Positions 44,001 to 55,865 of a stretch of DNA of 64,000 nucleotides are shown piece by piece. The notes under the pieces are model-generated. The model was not told the origin of the DNA and ran no database searches. It saw only the letters and a list, made by a program, of their open reading frames with translations. The position numbers and the translations under genes were made by a program. Within the stretch, counting starts at the first letter, position 1; the number at the start of each line of letters is the position of its first letter. Source of the DNA: Stereum hirsutum FP-91666 SS1 (taxonomy: Eukaryota; Basidiomycota; Agaricomycetes; Russulales; Stereaceae); the NCBI RefSeq assembly GCF_000264905.1, contig NW_006763141.1:1128943-1192942 (forward strand), written 5' to 3'.

Positions 44001-47000
44001 GGGTGGACGAAGCTAATAGAATGTGCTGTGGAGTAGAACTTGGAATCGAACGCCCAGTCGTTGCTCGTGTTTGGTAATGGAGACGGTGGAGGAGGACCGT
44101 TGAATAAGATGTTGGAGAATGTACGTTCTTCTCTTTCTCACTTGGCACACTTCCCACATAGCACCTTCACTCCAACATCCATTCCGCATTCAATCTTGAT
44201 ATCCTTGCGAATGCTAACATATTTCCAACTGAACATAGTTACGCCGCATCCGAGGCGCAGCGAACGAGTTCCGCGAGCTGCCACCGGTAAATATGGGACA
44301 CTCAGTTGAAGACTTTTTCGAGGCTCTGAAGGAGGAGTCGGACGGAGGGAGGGCGTTGCCGAATTGGTACGTCCTTGATTACACCCCCGCCCTGGTTTAT
44401 GGATCCGTTCTTGCGAAGGGAAATTGAATGTGACACCCTTGATTGTTTGACTACAGGCATGGGGAGCTGTATCTTGAGGTGAGTCGCGTTGAATCTGGGT
44501 ATTTGACAACAACAGCCGAATAACGATTATTTTGTGTGGCGTAGTTCCATCGCGGGACGTATACTTCGCACAGTTCGTTCTACTCTAACACTCCGTCGAA
44601 GTACTCCCAGAGCTTACTGATTTTGGTCCTGCAGGTCCGATCAAGAAGGGGAACAGGAAATCGGAGATCTTGATGCGCGATGTTGAGGTGTGTTTCCACT
44701 GCCTATGGCCCGAATACTACCACGCAGGTATTCGTGATCTGACAGTATATCTGTGGACAAAAATTAGCACGTTGCGACGTTGGCATCTGTGTTCAAGGCG
44801 AAGGAGTATGGGTACCCGAAGAAGGCCATCGACGATAACTGGGAGAAATTGTTGCTCAACCAATGTGCGTTCTCCATCTTCGCTCTCATCCTCCTCGCAA
44901 AGGGATACTAATGATGGTTATCCGAAGTCCACGACGTTCTTCCCGGTTCTGCTATGTGAGTCTTCTCCCATAAAACACATCTGACCGCACGGAGAGACTG
45001 ACTGCATATATTCAGCGGCATGGTCTACGACGACGCCGAGGCCATTTTCTCTGAGATCCGCAAATCCGGAGACGCCCTCTTCGAAGACGCCATAAGCATC
45101 CTCATGCCCTCCTCCTCCCCCCTCTCCTCCCTCTCTGATACCATCTACTCCGACTCCACCTCCCCTACACCCCTCACCTTCGCCAACGGTGGCGCGGATC
45201 TCGTGGGGTTGAACACCACATTCTTCCCTAGACGCGATATCGGGAAGATCCCGAAGGAGGCGTTGGGTGCGTTGAAGGGCCCGGGTAAGGAGTATGAAGT
45301 GCAGGAGTTGAGGGATGGGAGTGGGGCGTATGTTGTTATGGATGGGAGGGAGGGTCAGGGGGTGGCTAGGCCGATTGGCAAGAACGATGTGGCGTTGGTG
45401 GATGGAGGTGTGAGCGGTAAGCGTGTTTTCCTTTAATATTTGGCTTGAGTTGTTGTGAATATGGCTGACTGGTCTTTTCCTCTTCTTTTGTTCGTATGCG
45501 TGGGCCGATGTGTGGCATTGCGCAGTGCAAACGAGTGGTGAGGGGTACTTCGTGCTCAAGAGCTCGAGTATGCAGATGACGGTGGCGGAGGGGAGGATTA
45601 CTAGTTTGTTCGATATCCACCATATGTGAGTCTCTCTTTCCAATCCTTCCGTAAACATGAATTCTGGGACTAAATCAACATTCTGGCCATGATTAGGCGT
45701 GAGCTCATCCCCGCTGGACAGACGGGTGGTCTCGTCATGTTCCAGGATCGGCCGAATTACTGGGATGCTTGGGGTATGTCTCACCCGCACTTTTCTGTCT
45801 ACGATCATAGTGACTAAGTGCATTCCGTTTGTTTTGTAGATGTTGAGATTCATCATCTCGAGAAGAGGACGGAGCTCAAGTTCACGAGTGCGCAAGTCGT
45901 GGCGGAGGGTCCTCTCCGAGCTTCGATTGAGACGCAGGTGAAGTATGGGAATAGCACGATCAATGTCACGGTACGTATCTATAGGTATTCGTCCTCCCTT
46001 TCGCACGTACTAATGATATGCACAATGTTTGGGATGGTAGATCTCGTTGGATGCCATTACCGGTATGTCAAGTCTGCTCAGGGTGCTTGCAGTAATGGTT
46101 GGCTGATCGAGGGCTTTCGGCATTGATGATCGATGTAGCGACCCTCAAGCCTGGTTCTCGTCCTTTGTTCACGTTCTCTGCGGATGTGGATTGGCGTGAA
46201 CGGCACGAGTTCTTGAAGTGTTCGTCTCTTTTCGATTACGCCCCACCTTTCCCGAACATGATGCTGATGACGACTTTTGATTGCTACGTCGTATTGTGCA
46301 GTCGAGATCCCTCTCAACATCCACAGCGATGTTGCGACGTACGAGACTCCGTTTGGCTACGTCCAGCGGCCAACACACAAGAACACGACGTGGGACGCGG
46401 CAAAATTCGAAGTTTGTGGGCACAAGGTTCGTTGTTTCGTTGACTCTCTTGTCTTTACGATTAATACAGGTCCTAACGGGATCCAATAGTACGCAGACTT
46501 GAGCGAGTTCGGCTACGGTGTTGCCATACTCTCTGAGTCAAAGTATGGCTTCTCGTGCCAGGGTAATGTTCTCCGTATCTCGCTTTTGCGGTCCGCGACT
46601 GCACCTGATGCGGAGCAGGATCAAGGTGCGGTTTCGAATCTGTCGTTCTCGCCAGCTGGACATTGGTTGATGATTGAGATTTTTAGGTCAACATGAGTTC
46701 TCGTGGGCAGTCATGGCTCATCAGGGACACTTCCTCGAGTCGGATGTGCCGGTTGCTGCATTTTTGTTCAATAGCCCTATTCATCGTAAGCTCACCAGTT
46801 CCATCCTTTCTTCCCGCTTTTGATGTGCACTTCTCCATGCTGAATACGGACCAATTTTCCGTATTACACAGTACGCGCCGTAAACCCAGGGGAAGCCCAA
46901 TCTGTATCCCTCGTCCCAGTCACTCCCTTCACCCTCTCCGGCGCCAAGAACGTCTTCCTTGAAACTATCAAACGCGGAGACCTCGACTCCGACCTCGAGT

Positions 47001-47305
47001 CTGATTACCACCTCACCAGTTCAGCAGATGGAAAACGATCCATCGTGCTCCGTCTGTACGAAGCCTATGGCGGACACGCGAGCGCCGAGCTCGCAGTATC
47101 CGACGCGCTGGAGATCGTCGGGGCATACGAGACAAACCTGTTGGAGGACGATTATGGTGCGAAGGTGTTGGAGATGAAGGCTTCCAGTAAGGGCGAAGAG
47201 GGAGAGGGGAAGAGCGTGGTGAAGTTGGAGCTTAGAGGATTCGAGGTGAAGACGGTCAAGTTGGTGTTGAAGGGATCTGGGTCCGGATTGACGACGAAAG
47301 GGTGA
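41055..47305 (+). CDS. AMS1: GH38 alpha-mannosidase, Ams1/MAN2C1 type
   Basis: About 20 exons encode roughly 1,090 residues. The N-terminus is His/Gly/Pro-rich without a signal peptide, as in cytosol-to-vacuole Ams1. The catalytic domain has [16 protein letters not shown] (metal ligands), [18 protein letters not shown] with the nucleophile Asp, FFTQKLSW, and [12 protein letters not shown]-terminal beta domains follow ([34 protein letters not shown]). Early exons: 41055-41409, a 2-nt exon 41476-41477, 41536-41602, 41659-41718, 42280-42431, 42518-42852. The 2-nt exon restores the conserved FGPSW. Intron 41719-42279 is 561 bp. Family role: hydrolysis of free oligomannosides and glycan breakdown in the vacuole or cytosol. 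The stop is the TGA at 47303-47305. Confidence 0.93.
41476..41477 (+). other. putative 2-nt micro-exon (GG) in the mannosidase gene
   Basis: The first exon ends at 41409 with one base of a codon, before GTACGT. A TAG acceptor ends at 41475 and a GTACGC donor starts at 41478, leaving GG. The next exon opens at 41536 after GATAG. The three pieces read FGPSW then TNHWWKV; direct joining without GG gives a stop within 15 codons. Confidence 0.65.
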
Positions 47306-47872
47306 GGATTTCTGAAACCGATTTTGATTTGTCTTTCCGTCTTCGAGCTTCGGAGTGCCAGTGGGAACTCTGGTTTGTACACCTTTTGTAATTTTGTGGG
47401 GAAACGCTAACCATCTCTTCTCTTTTGCTCTCTTTCTTCCCGTCGCTGTGGTATGTTTTCTTGGGCGGGCTGGTCGTGTCATGTAGGGTCTCCGTGCAGG
47501 ATGGGAAGCCTGATCATGGGAGAAAGGACAGCTGGGTTCAAGTTCAAAAAGCAGAGGTGGAGGTGGATGACGAGGGAAAGAAGATTGAAGGGCTGTAAAA
47601 CTGAAAACTCGGATTACTGTGGGCTCTATCAACCGCTTGTTCCTTGATGGATTGTACGAGTATCAGTTGGCGATGCGAATATGATTGGATGGCCGAGTAT
47701 TACTCCATGTTCGTCAAGCCTCATGTGATCGGTGAAATTCAGTGCATCGCCCCTGTCGGAACCTACCAAAATATGAAGGCACGGTTCTGGAAAGAAGATA
47801 TAGGGTGAGTGTGACTGTGTGGACCTTGTTTGAAGTCGTCTCGATTCCTGCTACTTCGGAGGGAAAATACCG
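47306..47872. other. 3' region of the mannosidase gene
   Basis: No further coding frame. It ends at the poly-A run that serves as terminator of the tRNA on the opposite strand. Confidence 0.5.
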
Positions 47873-47881
47873 AAAAAAAAA
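47873..47881 (-). terminator. RNA polymerase III terminator of tRNA-Asp
   Basis: A run of nine A on the plus strand, hence nine T on the minus strand, begins about 19 bases after the tRNA 3' end. Confidence 0.75.
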
Positions 47882-47899
47882 TGTTGGCAACAAAACATG

Positions 47900-47971
47900 C
47901 TCCTTGGCGGGGAGTCGAACCCCGCTTTCGCGCGTGACAAGCGCGTGTACTAACCGATATACTACCAGGGA
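47900..47971 (-). tRNA. tRNA-Asp (anticodon GTC)
   Basis: A 72 nt minus-strand cloverleaf starting TCCCTGG and ending CCAAGGA plus discriminator G. The anticodon stem is CGCGC/GCGCG around the loop TTGTCAC, giving anticodon GTC. The T arm is CGGGG-TTCGACT-CCCCG, and the B box GGTTCGACTCC is a consensus match. One C-A mismatch lies in the acceptor stem (position 4-69). No intron is present. Confidence 0.93.
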
Positions 47972-48898
47972 TTGATGTGAGTGTACACAAAATAACCTTT
48001 AGACAAGTAAATCCATGGGCCACTTGAATCGCAAGGGGTCAACTCATTTGACTTGGTTTCTGAACCTCGACCGTCACGACCATCGACGACCGTCACGGTC
48101 GCTCTCGACATCGTGTTTTCTCCTGTTTTCGTCACCCTGATTTCTTAACATGAAGCCGTAACGACTAAGTTGTGAGAGGCTGTCAATTTCAACTTTGATG
48201 ACACTCCCAATTGTTGTTGGCCAATTCCTTTTGTCAAGTTGACCGACTCGGAGACACGTCTGGGTCGTACCATTTGAACAAATTCCAACGCATGGGGCCA
48301 GGGGGGTGGTATGCACTCCGCCGCCCCCGCAAGATTGATGGTGTGTTACTGTGAACTGTGCGTACTTATATCGCTTTTCTGCGGAGATGTTCATTTCCCC
48401 GCGCACGTAAAGACACCCCGACAACCCCGTTCATCCTCGTTCATCACGGTCCCCGCGACTCCGTGGACCTCCAGCACCCCCAGTGCACATTGTGCAATAT
48501 AGTCAGAAGCCTCTCCTTACCAGAGCTCTATTCTTGCGCGATGGCTCTCGAGAGTCTCAAACATTGACTATACAAGTATGTTGACCCGAACACCGCAGAT
48601 TCAGACCTAATACGCTCCCGAGTTGACCTCGGCGCCCCTATCCTTGATTACAGACACAGGAATATGTCCTTGGACAGAGCTATCTGAAACCACGACTCTA
48701 CAAAATGGTACCAGTGAGTCGGCCAGGCTATCGTTCTCAACCGGTCTGTCCACCGTGAAGCCCACTTTACCGGCTGCTCTCCAAACATGGTCCAGCACAG
48801 CTCTCCAGTCTGTTATCCTATTTAAAGTCATGGAGACACACGTAGTGAGAACCTCGTTTCACCTCCTTCAACTGATTTGTAACTACTGGACAGACGGC
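47972..48898. other. intergenic
   Basis: Upstream of the tRNA and of the ferritin-like gene. Short frames only; none supported. Confidence 0.5.
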
Positions 48899-50123
48899 AT
48901 GCATCTCTTCAATACTCTTTTGATATCTTTTACCGGCGCTGTCGTCGTTCAAGGCCACAATCTTCCCTTGAAACACGGCTACACCAATATTTCAGACCAT
49001 TCCGGCGTCTCGGGTAAGCTCTCACCACGCTTCTTCGCTCCCTCCTATGCTCATAAGATTATAATTTAGATTATGAGATTTTGAACTTCGCGCTCACCTT
49101 AGAGCATCTCGAGAACGTCTTTTATACCACGGGTCTACAGAACTTTAGCCAGCAGGACTTCCTCAGCGCCGGTTTTGCAGCACCAGTGCGCGGCTTCTAC
49201 GAACAACTTTCGGAGCACGAGCAGACCCATGTCGATAATCTGACCAGTGTACTTGGATCTCAAGCTGTAGCGGCATGCACGTACGATTAGTGCGTTTCAG
49301 ACCTCTAATTGACATCGAGATCGAAGCTTAGAGGAACTTTCCTGGACGATGTTATAGTGGTGTGGCGGATGTTAAGAGTTTCGTCGACTTGAGTGATATG
49401 CTCGAAGCGATTGGTGCTTCGGCCTATAGCGGTGCGGCGAAGTATCTCCACAACGCTGTTCGTACAATCGCTACTTCGTACATTTATTTAACCTGACCTC
49501 TTTCATCTTCAGTATTTTCTCCTTGTGGCAGCTTCCATCCTCGCTACTGAGGCTCGTCAATCCACTTGGATTCAGAACACCGTCAGGAAGGGGAACCCCT
49601 GGTCGACTGCCTACGAGGTGAGAATATATTTGAACTATTCGTTCGCTCGCGTAAGGCATCTCTCATCGATGCCTTCGCTTTCATACAGACGCCACTCGAC
49701 CTCAACCAAGTTTTCACCCTTGCCTCAGGGATCATAGTCTCCTGTCCATCTACCAACAATCCTCTCCCCGTATCCGCATTCCCTCCTCTCACCGTCACCT
49801 CAGCCACGGCCGGTGCGAACGCAAGCAGCATCGTCCCCGGCTCTACCATCACCCTCAACTTCACGCTTCCTTCCTCTTCCTACTATGCAAACGGCGAGCA
49901 ACTCTACGCCACATTCCTTACCGGCCTCGACGAGATCTTTGTTCCTCTTGAAGGTTCTTCTACACCCTACACTGTGAGTATTCCGGAGGAACTGAGAGGC
50001 TTCGTGTTCTTGGTGATTACGGACACCGCGGAGAAATCGGACGACACAGCGACGGTGGCGGGTCCTGCGATGTTCAATTTCTCTTTTGATAGTAACAATA
50101 CTATCGTTTCTCTTTCTCAGTAA
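48899..50123 (+). CDS. secreted ferritin-like (Ferritin_2) protein
   Basis: Five exons (48899-49013, 49070-49289, 49358-49457, 49513-49617, 49689-50123) give 324 residues. A signal-peptide-like start MHLFNTLLISFTGAVVVQG is followed by the four-helix ferritin-like region: DYEILNFALTLEHLENVFYT with carboxylates, GFYEQLSEHEQTHVDNLTS, and YFLLVAASILATEARQSTWI. The C-terminal 130 residues are a beta-rich, Ser/Thr-rich part with several possible N-glycosylation sites (NFTL, NFSF). Members include fungal stress-induced Rds1-like proteins. No enzyme activity is established. The metal-ligand pattern E, E-x-x-H is partly visible. Confidence 0.88.
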
Positions 50124-50812
50124 GATTGGCGTACGGGACGGTGAAGGTAGAAAGGCATGCAGGATGGGGGGAATATAATCTATGATGCGAACAGACCGCG
50201 GACAACTTTGATACGCGTACTCGCTCTCTCAGGCTTGACGAAGATATTGTAGCCTGACCCATTGCAGGCTTCCAATTCAATTTATTCGTGGACAATGGCC
50301 CAGATACATTAACTGCGAGGGTTCAACGCTCAGGATTCAAAGTGGATTGGTGCTGTCGATGGTGCAGAAATAGAAAACTGGGCCACAATTGGCCCTTACG
50401 TGGTGCCTGGTGGCGCTGTTGACGGCTCCGTCCGGCTGCTTAGGCGCCCACTCGGACCAAAACTCGGACAGACCCTCAGACTCGTCTCAGTCGTCGATAC
50501 TATCCTCTGCTACTAGCACTCGCTCTTACTCCTCGATGGTCGGGATGATTAGTATAAACACCTGCGACATCTATGCACTACTGCCTTGCGAGAGAAGTGA
50601 TTGATCCCGCCATTACTTGGTTCTGAGTCACGGTGGCGCAAGAGACTGGTATGCTCGTCCTCGGAGTGCTTCATCCAAGGTTCATCATGGCCCCATGGTA
50701 TAAATCACCATCGACTATTGACGCAGACAAAATCTGGTGTGAATAGATAGGTACAGAGCGGATGTATCGATATCTCAAAACAAGAACAACAACAAGAAAA
50801 AACTAAGGTATG
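50124..50812. other. intergenic
   Basis: 3' region of the ferritin-like gene, with no coding frame. It ends at the left inverted repeat of the element that follows. Confidence 0.5.
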
Positions 50813-51209
50813 TACAGTGTAGGCCCACTCCTTGATCCACCACTTTGAAAGAATTCATTTTCTCGCTCCCCTTGCCATATTCGTCAAAACGGTTAGCTTA
50901 GGGGTTTAGAACATCCATAAAAGTCCTCAGAATAAAATGCACGCAGTGCCTAAGGTGAGCGTGCATTATTAGGATACCAAGATGTGGTATGGCACCCAAG
51001 CGCCACAAAAAATGGGTCCTTGATCCAACCCCGCACTGCACGATTCCCCCTCACAACAATGATGCATGCTCATACTTGAGCTCGATAGGACCTTAAGTAT
51101 TCTGTGTCCACAGTTTCCAAGAGCGACCATGAAGCCGGAGGAGCTGTAGGCGGGAGATTTGCAGCGGATCAAGGACCGGGGTTGGATCAAGGACCGGGCC
51201 TACACTGTA
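50813..51209. mobile_element. MITE-like element with 14 bp terminal inverted repeats and TA ends
   Basis: The left end TACAGTGTAGGCCC (50813-50826) is exactly complementary to the right end GGGCCTACACTGTA (51196-51209). The outer TA on each side fits a TA target duplication, as made by Tc1/mariner-type elements. Subterminal words GGTCCTTGATCC or its complement occur at 51015-51026, 51166-51177 and 51184-51195, with a one- or two-base variant at 50827-50838. No coding frame of size lies inside, so it would be non-autonomous. Confidence 0.8.
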
Positions 51210-51636
51210 TCTCGTCAGTAAACAACTCCCTACTATTAGGGCTTATATGTTAGTGAAAACTTGGAGCTTTTTGCGAAAGCTCATTGACTGATCGAACATA
51301 TCTTCCGCCAACGAGTTCCAAGTAAACGTGAAACATGTAAGGTCTATTAACACGAAGCCGACGCTAACTCGGGCTTACTTACTAGCACATAGAGAAAGAG
51401 GCCACGGATGGAAAAACCGCGGACATAAGGTACATAGGCATACGGGCATATTTGTCAGTCATCAGTTTTTATCGATCACCCAAGCAAGACTTCCATGATG
51501 GGGGGACGATACCACTGGCAACCGCATATAAAGCCGTGCGTCGAGGTTCGTACTATGCAGACCCCCCAATACCTATCCGTCAAAACTGTTAACTGAGGTT
51601 GGGCAGGCATTCCCCCGAGGAAAGGAAGGTACGTAC
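51210..51636. other. intergenic
   Basis: Between the inverted-repeat element and the stop of the C2H2 gene. No gene recognised. Confidence 0.5.
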
Positions 51637-52840
51637 TCAAATAATCTCATCGTCGCAGGGAAAGGTGTTGGCTTTGTGTTTGTTCCTTCCATGCCTCCTC
51701 AGCGCATCTTGCCGACTGCATCTAGTCCCACAGACTTCGCAAGTAAAAGTATGTGATGTATCTCCTCGATGTGCGCTGGCCGTTGTGGAATGGCGCATCA
51801 GGTCTTCTGGCCTCGAGAAGTATTTGTTCAGACAGCTGTTGCAATGGTACTGTTGTCTCTGCTGTCCATCTGAAGCTGTCCCTTTTGCACTTCTCCTGCG
51901 GCTGATATTCGAGCTTGTCACCTCTGTACCCACAATGACGCCCTCACCGGTCGTGAGATTCCCCGATGAACTCGCAATATGGTGTTGCGGCATTCCTCGA
52001 AGGTGGAAGCTTGGCGATACCGTGTGCCCAGCATGAGAGATCGTCCCGGAAGAGATACCTTCGTGAACGCGAGCGCCAGGTTCAGCGACTGTGTCATTCA
52101 CAATCGGGAAACTGCGAGGAAGTGAGTTGTATTGGACGTTCTGATTTAGTGGCGCAGTCGTCTGGAAATGGTGGTGATCGTAGTGACCGGTGCGCTCTGC
52201 CAAAGTCTCAAAGGATTGTGTGATTCTTTGGGGAGCAGATCCAGGCATCGGTTGGGCGTTAGGATGGATCCATTCTGTGGCGACCTGCAAGATGTGTGAA
52301 TGACATGTAGGAGCAGAATCTCTCATAGTAGATGCAGGTCACCTACATGGTTTGGTGGCGGAAATGCCGACGGCTGGAGCTCGGTGGCGTATCTCATAGG
52401 ATCGCCGTGGAGCAGCCGGACGTGTGCGAACGAAGGGTCGTTCACAGCCCACCAGTTGCTCATCGACTGAGCGTGCACATACCCTGTCAGGTTGCTGCTT
52501 TGGGAGTCCTGTATATTTCCGTCCTGCTGGTATGCCTAGTATTGAAAAATTATGGGTCAATGAATCACACTGGATACGATATCCTGTGTAGACTCACCGG
52601 CTCGGAGACAACATCCAAGGCACTGGAAGATTGAACTGGCCACTGTGTGCCACTGTGACTATAATATATAGACGGGTTGTCTCCCTGGCGTGGTGTGTTC
52701 AGTTCGTGATGGTATGACCCCGGCGAAGAAGCAGTAACGAGGTCAATATTCTGTCCCGGATGCTCTGATGGCACAGCTTCCTCTGTTCGTGGTTGCGAAG
52801 GGATTTGCGTGAAGGAGTAGTGGAAACCGTGACGCTGCAT
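51637..52840 (-). CDS. C2H2 zinc-finger protein
   Basis: Three exons (52840-52598, 52535-52347, 52284-51637), all in phase 0 with two 62 bp introns, give 359 residues. The N-terminal 270 residues are Ser/His/Pro-rich and probably disordered. Near the C-terminus, HCNSCLNKYFSRPEDLMRH opens a first finger, and CEVCGTRCSRQDALRRHGRN with a further KH closes a textbook C-x2-C-x12-H-x4-H finger. It ends soon after, at FPCDDEII. Likely a nuclear DNA-binding protein. It is not a member of the three-paralogue family in this window, whose Cys spacing is C-x4-C. Confidence 0.85.
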
Positions 52841-55800
52841 TTATGCAGAAGACTGGCTGGCACAAAGTCGTATGCCGAGTGAGGTACGGGAGGCAGGAGT
52901 ATTTGTGAGAAGTATGGTCTTTCCGCAGTGAGTCAACGCCAGAGAAGTGTGTAAAGGTCGATGTTTGCCAAGTTAGCTCTCATCGAGAATACCGAGCATC
53001 TTAACACTTTATGAACGGCATCTCAACTCCCACGTAGCCTATCTGAAACGGAGACTTGGTCACGGTTCGAGGGACGAGGCAGATGTCCATCGGTTACTGC
53101 TGACGAACCTCCCCGCGGTGGTGTACTTGGAAGCCCTCGAGGGAAAGGGGAGGCAATCACATCCTTTACATCATACATGTGGCGCATGTACTAGATCATA
53201 GCATCTGCTCACAGCGCTTTAAAAAGCCTCGTGTCGCAAAGCGAGCGCATGATTTTGTTTTCACCACTCACAATTATGGATATTATTGTCACGATTTGTC
53301 AGATTTTCCTGGCGGTTCTGAGGAAGGTCCGTCTCATACATTGTCACGCAAAATGCCAATGGATATCTCTGATTTTTTGTGGTGCAATTCATTGCGATAT
53401 TGAGCAGTCACCTGATCCTTCCTCGGAACACAAGCACTTGCTGCACAAATCTCAAGGCCAATGCGGAATTTTACCTTCCACTATAATGATCGAAGTCGAA
53501 GGTTAGTAGGTTCATTTATGCATTCAGCCAAATCTTAGGCCGCTAACTTCCTGCCAGGTGTGTTACGTAGATACGCAATGGAGATTGCGGCCTCTAACTA
53601 TCGTTCTGTGGCCGACTCATGTTCAGCATCGCCTTCGGGGCTGCCATGATCTACGCAATTCCAATCGACCCATCTTTGTGAATATCAGGAAGAGTCCGTC
53701 TCCGACCGGGACATATGGTTCTGTTATAGCACGAATGTGCGTAAAGTGCATATCTGCAAAGATGTGAACCAAACAGCATATTCACAGTTTCGATCACTTG
53801 ACGCTGCATATTTACTCACAGGAGTTAGTGAGTGCGAAGTTGTCAGCCCTCACAAATGACTATCCCTCAAATAGTCGGTCGCTTCTATCACCCTACACCC
53901 CCAAGTGTGACGCAGTTCGTTCAGCGTTCAATGAACAGGTGGCGGAAAGGTGGCAAGTATATCTTCCACGATGTGTTGCGGAACGGATCATGATTCCAAC
54001 CCGGATTTTCCATCTGTAGCAGCTTGCAATGACACTGCGAGATAATCCAGGTTACCTTCAATTCGGTGGCTTGTAAGTTTCACGGCCCACTAGTGAACGG
54101 TGTCGACGATAAGGCCCCATGATCATACAATATACACGATATGACCTACCAAAGCCTGCCATCGAGAGTGGCCTCGTCTTAATGCGTGCAAGTTCGCAAA
54201 AAGACCCTTGAATCACGTACGTTTGCGCTATACAAATGTGAAAGCGCTTGTACACACCTACTGAACCACGGTCTATGCAAGTCTAAGGTGAAAGGACACA
54301 TCGCCACGTAAGTTGACCATTTATACCTACATACTTGTTTCGACCGACACACAATTGCTCCTGTGGAACAAATAATCAATATACTGACATTGCATTTTAT
54401 CTCTGTTCAGAACGGGAGGTGTGGCCACGATCAACAACTCACCATCGGGTTAAAGATACCACCGTGAGAAGCTGCTGAGCGATCTAGAGGTGCACGTTCC
54501 CGCTCACTTCTCATGGCTTGTTGTCTCCTTGATCCTTGTCCACGCGAGAATGAGTTTTGCACCTAATAGGGAAGATACGGTTCGATCTCGTATCTCTTTC
54601 CGTCCAGCCGCTGCTTACCTATCCTCATCCACATGGGACCCTTCATATGTACTAAAACGACTTCCGTCTTAGTAGGACCACCACGATGTAGCAATCCTTC
54701 CGTTTTCTGTTGAAACTTGGAACATCCTCGCGCGGATTTAGGAGAGCTTCTCAGAACTCTCCCAGAGCCTACAGCGCTGTAGGTCTCGTTCTTTGATCCG
54801 CATAAGCATTGTCGATGTCTCACTATCAGGTCATATTCAAAGTATACAGCGATAGGGCACGACCAACCTTGAGAAATGAGTGGGTGACTTGCCGTAAGAA
54901 AAGACATTGTGTTCCTTGATCTCAAGTGTTTCTCCATCGTTTGATGGAATTATTGATGTACTATTTATTACGAGGATCTGTGAATGTTCGCTATAAAGCC
55001 CCACTGTCTTCGAGAACATTATCAATGCAAGCTCAATACCGTTTTATCGACAATGTCCTCTGATTCTGGACTTACTTCATTAAACATGTGTTTGTGGCAA
55101 TCACCGAAAGTCGGAATTATCCGGTGTCGATAAGTTCCTGGATTTGTCCTGGATACAAGTAAGTATTCGATTTCCACGGTTGTTATAAATAAATCATACT
55201 GAGGGAGTAGAGGGTAAAGATTACTTCTACATACTTCCCAGCTACTCATAAACCATCAGTTCCAAATGAAATGATCACTCACTGATGTCGATGCATGATG
55301 CTCGAGAGGAACTTCATAATACTCGGGGCAACTCGGCCCCAGCCGGACGCTATTTGTAAGTACCGGTCCGCGCTTGGTCCGCGGTAGCCCGCCCAAGCCC
55401 CGCCACGCATCCTTGCTTGATCCTTGCGCATCCTAGTATCCATCGTAAATTCTTGACTTACTCTCGGTAGGTTAGATTGCTCGGACATTCTAGATTCTTC
55501 AGGCATTGGGCTCGTCTGAGTTGGTTATCCAAAGTCTTCGCCAAGGATTCAACCCATAGGTCTCAAATCTAACAACAATTTGGGATCCAGAATGATGGCA
55601 TAGGAATATCACATCGACGCACGCTGCTAGCGTGGCTTTGACAAGCATGAGAAAATGATTCACAGCCTTGATCCCAGATACACCGAGGATGCAGCCTATC
55701 CACCCCCATCTTTTCACTCTGGTCCTTTGTCACTCTTTCTGAGGTTTGGCCGGCCGTTCCTCGTCTCTTTGTCTCCTGTATAAATCTCGGTGCCCACGAC

Positions 55801-55865
55801 GTGCCAGGAGCCATTCTGGTAGGCTGTGACTGTCCAATTTCTGTAGGGTTTCACCGGATCCAGCG
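52841..55865. other. 3 kb region without recognisable genes
   Basis: Many short frames on both strands, none with domain-like composition or matching splice sites. Base composition is closer to AT than in the genes. I see no terminal repeats and no RNA gene. It may be old transposon debris, but I cannot show this. Confidence 0.5.

Noticed and set aside
52841..55865. Possible transposon remnant in the gene-free stretch
   Set aside because: No terminal repeats, no transposase or reverse-transcriptase motif and no second copy seen in the window.
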